Shown piece after piece: positions 55,514-64,000 of a DNA stretch of 64,000 bases (positions are counted from its first letter, which is position 1; each line of letters starts with the position of its first letter). The notes below the pieces were generated by a model, which made no database searches, was not told the origin of the DNA, and saw nothing but the letters and a program-made list of their open reading frames with translations. The stretch is from Clusia tigrina (Eukaryota > Arthropoda > Insecta > Diptera > Clusiidae), in the NCBI GenBank assembly GCA_920105625.2, contig OV050032.1, positions 19,022,481-19,086,480 on the forward strand, read 5' to 3'. The translations under genes and the position numbers were made by a program.

Positions 55514-56999
55514 AGTGGCCGTATGCTAATGATGAGTATACCAGAAATAGGACTCGGTTGCAGAAATGTGAAATTGTATTTATGTTTCTCACAGAGTGAG
55601 AATTGAAATCTCAACTATCGAAACGACGAAACACGCTTCTGATATTTTTCACAATTTTCCTAAATTTTATTTATTCAATAGCAATTAAGTATTTAGACGG
55701 GTTGTACTAACTTGGTCTGTGAAATTGGGGGCTCTGATTTTTCTGTAGACATCGCCAGGGGAGTGGAAATCAGCACCTGCAAATGCAATTTCAGTTAACA
55801 AGAAATCATTTTGGTATTAAAGTGTTAAGGGGGCTGGGGGTGTGTTGTATGTAATTTAAACTAAAGAACATGTGTATGCATGTGTGTATAAAAAAGCCAA
55901 TAGACTACCATGCCCTTTTAACGATGTCACCATTTGTGATTTGAATTTTCGCAATGTGACATAATTGTGTTCAGTTTGAACGGTTCCTCGTGGCGTTTTG
56001 GTGCGTAGTGCACGCTCTCAAGGACATTTCTCACCACATCCTGTTGCGCCGCTTTCGTTGCGTTGGGCAGGTATGCATTTCGTACTTAACGCTATAGGCT
56101 GATGATGTCGCACATCTGTGCGAACTAATACTCGGTTCCGTGTGCGGTTACTGCTCTGAACTTTGGTCGCATGCGCATCGCTAATTGACGTCAACTTTTC
56201 TACGCTTCATTTGGTTTTCTTTAAATTTAAATTGATTGTTTTGGTTATTGCAGCAGACGTAGTAGCTTTGGACACCGTTGGAAGCCCACTTTCAAGTTTT
56301 TTGCACTTTATTTCGGTGTTTGTTATGTTTTACAGCCGTCCGCGAGTGCAACGCACAAAGGGGCAATAACGCTTGCTGTTGCAACTGTCGCATGGCATGT
56401 ATAGCGGCATACTCTGATGTTGCAAGCTATGAGAAGGCGGTGTTTTCCTTTGTTCTTAGTATACGCGGAATGGTGAATTTGTAGTACACATGCTTAAACA
56501 TACGGAAACACACACACCACACACACCACACACACCACACACACGCACACACATACTCGTAGTATATGTCATATGTATAAAGTGTGGTGTGGAAGTATGT
56601 GTGCGCTGAAAGGAAATCCCATTGAAACCATATTAATTACAGAGCATTTTCGGTAAATACGCAAACTGGGACTAACAGAAAAGAACGAGGTATGGATGAC
56701 ATGGAGGGATATGAGCGGGCACTGCTAAAGGAAATGCTGAGGAAAGATTTTTGTATAAAAACCTCCCATATTTACTCAGGCTGGAGTCATTTTTGCCCAA
56801 GCCCGAAAATTTGAGAAACTGCTGAGGGCGTTATTGTTCGGTTATTGTTTTCATTCTGCTAAAATATTAGGCAAAATCCAATAGGGTGGCCAGCAAACAG
56901 GCAGCGAGAAAACAGGCCGACACTAAACAACAACAACAACAACAGCAACAACAACTACAACGACTACGACAAGAATACTCGTATTATTTAATATGGACC
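55514..56999. other. Non-coding stretch, no gene recognised
   Basis: A CACACACAC(C)-type repeat lies at 56510-56556. CAA-rich sequence occurs at 56930-56970, next to the hAT-type element. Nothing else is supported. Confidence 0.5.
56510..56556. repeat. (ACACACACC)n-like repeat
   Basis: CA repeat with a regular extra C every nine bases over about four units. Confidence 0.85.
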
Positions 57000-57007
57000 G
57001 TCTAGAC

Positions 57008-57210
57008 CATGGGTAGCCAAACTTTTTTGATCATCGAACCCTGTATAATTTTTCGAAATCTCCATCGACCCCTATAAAAGTAATTTTCTGTTAATTAAAG
57101 CAAACTTTGTATTTTTTTACGAAAATCGCAAAATCCCCTGGCTCAGATTAACCCCCGCTTTTGTTTAATAGACCCCTGGGGGTCTATAGAGACCACTTTG
57201 GCGACCTCTG
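57008..57210. mobile_element. hAT-type MITE, 203 bp
   Basis: The ends CATGGGTAGCCAAAC and, on the other strand, CAGAGGTCGCCAAAG form imperfect inverted repeats that resemble hAT ends (CAGNGGTNGNCAAAC). The 8-bp word GTCTAGAC flanks it exactly at 57000-57007 and 57211-57218. An 8-bp duplication of the form nTnnnnAn is the hAT signature. The inside has no coding capacity. Confidence 0.88.
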
Positions 57211-57218
57211 GTCTAGAC

Positions 57219-58079
57219 AGTCGCACAGACTTGCGCCAAAATGCTTTACTCTTGTCTCATTTTGGCACGTTTGCTACTTCTCATTTTGGAGCGCGTACTA
57301 ATATGTGCCATAAACAATAATGAGTGTGCTCTACAGCTGAACAGTGAGCTGATGAGGGTTTTCGGAAAGCTTTGAACGAAGTAGAAATAGATCCTTACAC
57401 ACTTCATCGAACAGTTGCAGTTGTTGTTTCTTGGTTGTCTGCAGCGGCATCTAAAGAGCAGGAGAGAGATGCCAACCTCGGTATAAAACTCTGGCACTCA
57501 AAATGGGATGAATAAGGACAGTTGTGGAGAGTGGCAGGAAATATGACACTGCGTCCAATATCCTGTTCGCAATAAATGCAATGCTGGTGGCGTCAAGGTG
57601 GAAACTGAAGCATCTGTAAAGTGATCCACTTCAGCATTTTGTGCTGTACAATGAAGCCGATTATAAGAAGAGTGCGACTATTCGTGATCTACGGTCTGCA
57701 GCACTGAAACGCTATTGCAAGGTAGCAAAATGTAAGTGGCAATTAGTATATTTTGAACTTGCAGTGGCATATGGTGTAAGCATAGGTTTTTCTGTGTGTT
57801 GGAACGTTCCCCAGGTGCTTAGATAGGCTCAAAACTTAGCTGATCATTTTTAGGTTCTTGTGGGATTTCAGTCAGTCGCACATAAATACAATAAACTCGG
57901 CATTCTGTTCGCGAAACTTATTGCATTGAGCTTCAGTGTCATGTTCGGCTAACTAATGTGTTGGCGAAATACCCGCATATGGAGTGAAACCAATCAACTG
58001 ATTAAAGGGAGTCCACATTTGTTGACAAAAATACGCGGTTCACACACTGAAATCCTTATTTCTTGAAAAATTAACTCGG
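57219..58079. other. No gene seen
   Basis: Frames are short and show no domain on either strand. Confidence 0.5.
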
Positions 58080-58610
58080 GGGTTATATCATGTCTGGGTT
58101 CCGGGACACAGGAACATTGAGGGCAACGAGAGGGCTGATGAGGTAGACCGAAAAGAGGGTCACCGAAAACCGATCAAGTATTTTCCTTTATGGACGTGGG
58201 CGTCTCCCTAACTGTTGTTAAGGGAAATATTTATAATCACTTTCTCCGCAAGGCTAGCGAGAGATGGAAAAACACAGCGACATGTGCCATTTCTAGAATG
58301 AGGTGGCCTGATTACAGTGCAAACGGCACTAACCATCTTCTTAATAAATAAAGACATAAAATTAGCAACCTCATAGCTGTCTGCACGGGTCATTGGACTG
58401 GCATTCCGTTCAATGCTCATTGCACGACCCGCAGGAGAAAGATACAGTCGTACACTTTTTTTGTGATTGCTCAGCCCTCGCTTGCTTAAGACTCAAATAC
58501 CTCGGAAGTCCTTTTCTTGAGGGTCTAGCTTAGAACTTTCAGACCTATCCAAATTTGTCAGCAACTTCGGATGGTTTTCTATATATAAAAGCATATTACC
58601 ATTTTCTTTA
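58080..58610 (+). mobile_element. LOA-like non-LTR 3' end, decayed
   Basis: The + strand reads the end of an RNase H domain (YHVWVPGHRNIEGNERADEV at 58085-58145) and then the C-terminal tail with ISNLIAVCTGHW, a CTTRRRK word and the LKYLGSPFLEGL-like region with frameshifts. The 5' part is missing. The strand and type match the fragment at 40280-42890, but the two need not be one family. Confidence 0.75.
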
Positions 58611-61413
58611 GGCTCGCAACGAAACGGTACTATTGCTATGTATTTTACCTACCTACCTACATGGTCAAGATCTTTACCAGACATGATTAATCAGCAAGTC
58701 ACTACATGCTTATACGGGGACTGCAAACACCGACTTACTGAAAGATCAGTGGTGATTTCGATGTCGAGAAATGGACCTGTCTATTGGCTTCCAAAATGCT
58801 GTGATTCGGCAGCTACCGATTATATCCTGTGGAACTTCGTGAACTCATAGGTTTCTGATAATAAATCAGCAACATTTATCGTCTTAGAAGTCAACATTAT
58901 TCGTGCTCGAAAAAGTGGTCGAAAATTGGACTCCAGGATGAAGTTCGGTAGAAGCAGCCGCGGTAGCCACATAAAAGAAATCATTTTGTGCCAATAATGG
59001 CACAAATTGTTATTTATAACAAAAAGCAGATTTGTATGAGGCTGATTTAGATGATATTAACTCTTTGTCTTATTATGTTCAATGCAGAGTTCTATCATGA
59101 TTGTTGTTGGATTGGTGTATGTATCAAACACGGGGCAATTGCTTACCACCATTCTTCGAACATTGGTATGGGCCATTATCCTTTAATCTTAATTTTATTA
59201 GAAGGTGTGATATAGTATATATATACAAAGAAAGGGAAAAAAAACATATAAGAACCTCCTCATCGTCTTCAGAACACAATGGGAACACAATGGGTGTGTA
59301 GGTGTGATATTATTGTGACAGTTTTGTGGTCAAAACAGGTTACACCCAATTAACACGATAAGTTGCACACTTACGTGCATACGAGTATGTACGTGCATAC
59401 GAGTATGTACATACATAATTGTCTAGGTATATATATTCGACTACAGGTGGTGGAAGCGATTTCGTAGAGATGGGGTGCCTATAAATATTGTTCACACCTG
59501 CCACACCCACTTTTTTGTTAATTAAGTGTATCGCTCGATGTCGGCGGGTACTCCCACATTTCTATTTGCTCGCGTGAGTGTGCGAGTAGCGCTACATGAC
59601 TGTTTATTAGACTGGCTTTTGCTGCTCTACAAGCATATTATTTTGACTCATTTTCCTTTGAATGACATTTTATTTATACACAAACACATTTATACACAAT
59701 TTGTTTATTGGCAGAAGAGCGAGGTGGGGCGAGAAGCTACAGAGAGCAATATTATTACGCAATGCCAGAAGAACACACTTCCCAGCCAGAGGCAAACGCT
59801 TGCACCTGCCGCGCCTCCTCTAGTCGGCGAGGACGTTGCTGCTGCTGCTGCTGCTGGCTGCGGTGCTGCCGCCGTTACTGTTCCCGTTCCGTTGTCGTTT
59901 CACTGACGTTCTGCACTAATCAATTTTTCGTCTGACAGCAAATATTCGCGTTCGCATTTCTAATAAGAACAAATCGTGTTAACACGTTCCGCTGACTCAC
60001 TGCGATTCTGATGATCAACATCGCTGGCTAGCGAACAGGCTAACTACAACAGACGGGCAGGTGGGCAGGCAGGCAGGCAGGCGGGCACGCAAGCCGGCTG
60101 CGGCTAGCCAGACGGAGGCGCAGAGCTAGTGCCGTGGCCAGAGCCAGAGTGCATTTGGCGGCACGGCACGTTACCAGCATACTTCGCATTACGTGATTTC
60201 GTGTGTCCTTGAAGCTTTTGTGCTATATCTCGTTTGTGCTTTTTTGGGTCTTTTCGTTTCATTTCTCTCTTCTTTCTGCCGCTGCTGTGATGATGTATAC
60301 GCTTTCTAGGTCATTAGGGAATGTTCCCATGTGGGAATGTGTTGTGTGTGTGTGTGCTTTTGTTCTTCTTATTGTTGGTTTTGTTGTAGTTTTTATTTTT
60401 GTTTGTGTAGTTTGCATGAATTTGCTTATAAAAACACATTTGGTGAAAAATAATAAATCATCAGACAGACGGTGAGGTGGTGGTTTGCCATTAATGCATT
60501 TGTGTGCGCGTGTGTCCATATGTCCGTGTGTTCGCCTCTGTGAGTGCTTGTCTGTGTTTCTGGCATTTCGGTAACGCGAAGGTCGACCTTGGTTTTTGTA
60601 TTAGATTTTAGCTGGAATTTAACACCGTCTCTTATATAAGCGGAGCTACTTTGTTGGAGCGCTTGAGCACTTAGTTGGAGGAGTAGGGTTATATTTATAA
60701 GGTCCAAATTTATTTAGAAGGTTGGTTAAACGTTTTCAAAATTGTTTTATTCATCAGAAATGTTGTTGTTACAGCTAAATCCCAGTCTGTATCGAGAACA
60801 TTTGACACATAGTAAGTAGCACACAAATTAGGAGAATTCTAATTATCGTTGTGCTATCGTCTGTTGGAGATGTTGCTTGTTTTGGAGATGAAATGAAATT
60901 CACCGAAATCTTCGTTTATAGCTCGCTTTGTGCAAATACTGTCATTTCCGTTGAGTGTTCTCTTCAATTTCGGTGCCAAGAAATGATTGTCCCAAACGAA
61001 AATGTCAAAATATATTCAAACTAAATGCGGGTCCAGCACAAACTATGCCAACTGGTTCATTTTATACCTGATAATGATAGGCCAGGAATCTTTTCTATTT
61101 AACAAAGTACTAATATGGTCATTCTGTTACTCCTTTTGGCTTCATTTCTGAACGATACATTTGGTCGGGCTGTTCAGATTTCTCACAGTGGTGGCTCAAC
61201 GACAACCTGGAGATAACGAGTATAATTAGATGGAAATGGAGATTAATATTATTGATTGTAACTAGCAATAATATTAGTATTAATTGAAGATGTCAATGTT
61301 GAAGAAGTAATGATTTCATATTGTTCCGAAATTGTGGTTTCTATTGCATTAATACTAAAAGAAAGTGAATCAATAGTGAACCTGCCTCTTTCTGTCATCA
61401 TAAGAGAGGGAAT
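58611..61413. other. Non-coding stretch with simple repeats
   Basis: No supported gene. The stretch 59838-59860 is a GCT repeat, and 60056-60085 a GGCA-type repeat in a GC-rich block (60050-60170) that could be promoter-proximal. CA- and TG-rich sequence follows at 60330-60550. Confidence 0.45.
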
Positions 61414-61620
61414 ATATATCAGAGAACATATGTATATACATACATATATCAGTCAAATGGCAAAGCAGCGAAATAAAGTAGACGGACGTTGTACACGAAT
61501 CCATTCAAAATCGTGGTGAATCCACTCAGAATAGTGGTGAATCCACTCAATATCGTGGTGTGTCCGCTACGGACGCTGGCAGCGAAAAAGACTTTCCTTT
61601 CTCTGTGTTCTCTGATATAT
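61414..61620. mobile_element. Small relative of the foldback element, 207 bp
   Basis: Its ends are a perfect 15-bp inverted repeat, ATATATCAGAGAACA (61414-61428) and its complement (61606-61620). The inside repeats the core of 52164-52647: GGCAAAGCAGCGAAATAAAG, GACGGACGTTGTACACGAAT, three AATCGTGGTG-type units, and GCAGCGAAAAAGACTTTCC. It shows the unit before the long arms were formed. Confidence 0.82.
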
Positions 61621-62148
61621 TTCAGGTTCGAATTAATGGACTCCCTTCTGAAATGATCTCAAAAGCTCACGAAATTAATAAGACACGGTGCGCTGTGACA
61701 GTTTGAAGCCAGTTGCGAATTGAAAGCAGCAGTAATAAGAAATGGTGTAGGGGTAAAAGCGTAATTAGTTTATTTCTGGTGATGAAGTAAAGTTTGGCAG
61801 TTATATCTTAAGGGAATTGCTGTTTAGACCACCTTATTAAAGCTATGCAATCAGACAAACGGGTTTGGATTATTTGACGCAATCCAGTGATCGAAGAAAG
61901 CTGAGTTTCTTCACAATACTTTACACTTATACAACGAATATTGGGCGGTAGGATATTGCAAAAATTAGTCTCGAAGGTTTTAAAACGGTACAGTGGCTGA
62001 TTGAGACGGCTAATTGTCAAGTTATAGTTCAGATAGTTTTTCGTTTTCGCTATTATTGTTATTAAAGGGTGTCCACCCAAAAGGTTTACTACTTTTCTTG
62101 CCACTATTAGTTTTGACAATTCATATTTGGCACTCATGAAGTACGCAC
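61621..62148. other. No gene seen
   Basis: Frames are short and no domain is visible. The word GGGTGTCCACCC at 62067-62078 may be part of the end of the transposon that follows. Confidence 0.4.
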
Positions 62149-62766
62149 GTGGCCAAATTAACAATGGAAAAATATTTATATATACTCGTATATATTTTAA
62201 TAGTGAAAACCTTTCACACAATTCAATTATCAATTACATTAACTGTAAGAAAATTACGTGATAGCTTCGGAACGAATTTTATGCCATCAAAGCCTACAAT
62301 AAACAAACAATACCGGCAGTTCTGGGCAGTAGAGAAGCCTCAAATAATTCATCAATCACCATAACATCCCTTGAAAGTGACAGTATGGTGTGCAATTTGG
62401 GCTGAAGAGGTAGTTGGACCTTATTTTTCCGAAAATCCGAATGGTTCAGTTGTTACAGTCAATGGCGAACGTTATCGCGATATGATAAGGAACTGATTTA
62501 GACCAGAATTGCATGCCAATGGTTTGGTGAACATGTGGTTCCAACAAGACGGTGCCACATTCCATGTAGAAAACCTCTCGGGTGGATACCCTGCATTAAT
62601 GAATTATGTATTCAAGGGTTTAAGGCAATGGGTATTAGAAACTAAGGTGTTTGTTATGAAAGAAAATAGAGACAAAGACGCATTACATGATCTTGGCGGA
62701 ACTAGCTTCGCAACTACTACACCCCCCTCTCCCCATGTGCCCGACATAAACCTCCACAATCGTTAG
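62149..62766 (+). pseudogene. Tc1/mariner-superfamily (Tc3-like) transposase remnant
   Basis: One + frame, interrupted by TAA (62362-62364) and TGA (62494-62496), keeps pieces of a DDE transposase. A helix-turn-helix-like piece is LTVRKLRDSFGTN…PTINKQYRQ. Then FWAVEKPQIIHQSP and KVTVWCAIWAEEVVGPYF lie around the first catalytic region, and MWFQQDGATFH holds the second Asp. The DNA-binding and catalytic pieces are closer together than in a full protein, so an internal deletion is likely. The third acidic residue region was not found; the C-terminal end no longer matches. The element is dead. Terminal repeats were not confirmed. Confidence 0.7.
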
Positions 62767-64000
62767 TCTGTAATTACATTAAATTCTGGAAACTAATATC
62801 TCAGATTAAAAGTCATAGTCAAAAATTTTGTGATAAAAAATGAAAAACATTTTCCTCTGGAAACGTGTGAAAATCGCCTTGAAATAATATCGCTATATCC
62901 TTGCTATGTACGAGTATATCTATATTTTTACAAAGCATACTGGAAGCGGAAGAGTTTATATGTACTGGTATATATGTACGCATGCACCCTCATCTATAGC
63001 CAAGTTTTCATATTAGCACTACTAATATCTGAACATTCTGGCAAAGTTTACCATTAGAACACTACGAGAAGTGAGTACGGACACATATGCTAACTTGAAA
63101 CTTTTTCCTCCATGTCTAGACAGTAAATTCGCTATTTGTTGCGGAAGTTTGTAACTGTAACAAAGTTTTTGAAAATTCATTTAATAAAAACTCTTTCGCC
63201 AATCTTTACCTACACTACAGCGCCGTCTTATATGTCATCCTCCTCCTTCACCAGTTGCTTTACTTCGCACCGCTGCAATTCCGCTCACCCAGGCAGCCAA
63301 CAAAAATCCTCGCTCCGTTCGCATCTGCACATCTGCGCGTACCGTGAATGTCGAATCTACATAAATGTGAGACATTATAATCAAAACTGATAGTAACTAT
63401 AACTATAACAACAACTACAACTAAAATGCAACAACATATACAACAACTACAACAACAACAGCTACAAAAGCAAGTACAACAGCAGCTACAAGAACAACAG
63501 CAATAGAACTTTTATACAAATTTATGCGCTTTATATGTGCAAATATTCATAGTTGTGCATATTTAATGGAGGTGTAGCCGTAGATAGCTAGCTGGTGTAG
63601 CGTCGAAGTGAGTGACGAGCGATGAGGAAGTACAAATCGCCACACTCCCCAAACGCATCCATCCATCCATCGACCAGCATTCACTTACAATATAAAACTT
63701 TGTGGCGGCAACTTTCCGTTGACTCTGCCTCTGACTCTAAATTGGAACTCCCTCCTCAGTCCCTCAGGCTGGCGCATTATTACACTGTGTGCGCACACAA
63801 TGTCTCATTAGAAGTGTGTGCATCCGTTCGGTCCGCTGCCAATCCCAATCCCTTGCATTGGGAGAAGTTAAAAGCTAACGCGTCGTCTGTCTGCAGCGAA
63901 GAGTTGAGTGCATAACTTCCCAGGCGATAATTCACTTTGGCAGCTGGCTGTGGATGCTCCGTAGTTGGCTGTCGCTGGCTGGCTGGCTGGCTGGCTGGCT
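62767..64000. other. Non-coding stretch with CAA-rich and GGCT repeats
   Basis: The stretch 63405-63505 is a CAA/CAG/CTA-rich low-complexity block. A GGCT tetranucleotide repeat runs from about 63976 to the window end. A 97-codon frame at 63622-63915 has no domain. Confidence 0.5.
63976..64000. repeat. (GGCT)n repeat, continues past the window
   Basis: About six tandem GGCT units reach the last base. Confidence 0.9.

Overview
The window is nuclear DNA of a higher (schizophoran) fly, most likely a tephritid-like fruit fly. The signs are a very low density of coding sequence, many CAA/CAG and CA microsatellites, recurring TACATATGTA and TACGAGTA words, and fly-type transposons of many classes. 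It is a transposon-rich intergenic or intronic stretch with one convincing host coding exon.

Layout. 1-3105: no gene seen. 3110-11226: a complete Ty3/gypsy errantivirus of the 17.6/297 type on the + strand (copy 1). 11227-19898: spacer with a Harbinger transposase remnant, a 5'-truncated non-LTR retrotransposon with target duplication, and a full-length but broken mariner. 19899-28056: a second, nearly identical errantivirus on the - strand (copy 2). The two copies form an inverted pair of about 8.1-kb arms. 28290-30254: two more non-LTR fragments. 30675-32531: a diverged inverted repeat pair. 35187-37519: two copies of a tRNA-derived SINE. 38550-39833: a coding exon for a secreted Asn/Thr-rich protein ending in a canonical splice donor. 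40280-50511: LOA/I-like non-LTR fragments in both orientations, including a nested insertion, plus a third SINE copy. 52055-62766: a foldback element and its small relative, a fourth SINE copy, a piggyBac-derived and a hAT-derived short element, a LOA-like 3' end and a Tc1/mariner-superfamily pseudogene. The rest is non-coding with simple repeats.

How the parts work together. The errantivirus has two identical-looking 569-bp LTRs, a tRNA-Ser-type primer site, Gag, Pol in the -1 frame behind an AAATTTT slippery heptamer, a wrecked env remnant and a polypurine tract. Copy 2 has an intact gag-pol. Copy 1 has one extra A in a homopolymer that breaks pol. Both copies share the same env breaks, so the element that amplified had already lost env. 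Target duplications (CTCG, CGCG) are intact and the LTRs show no difference by eye, so both insertions look recent. The other elements are fossils.
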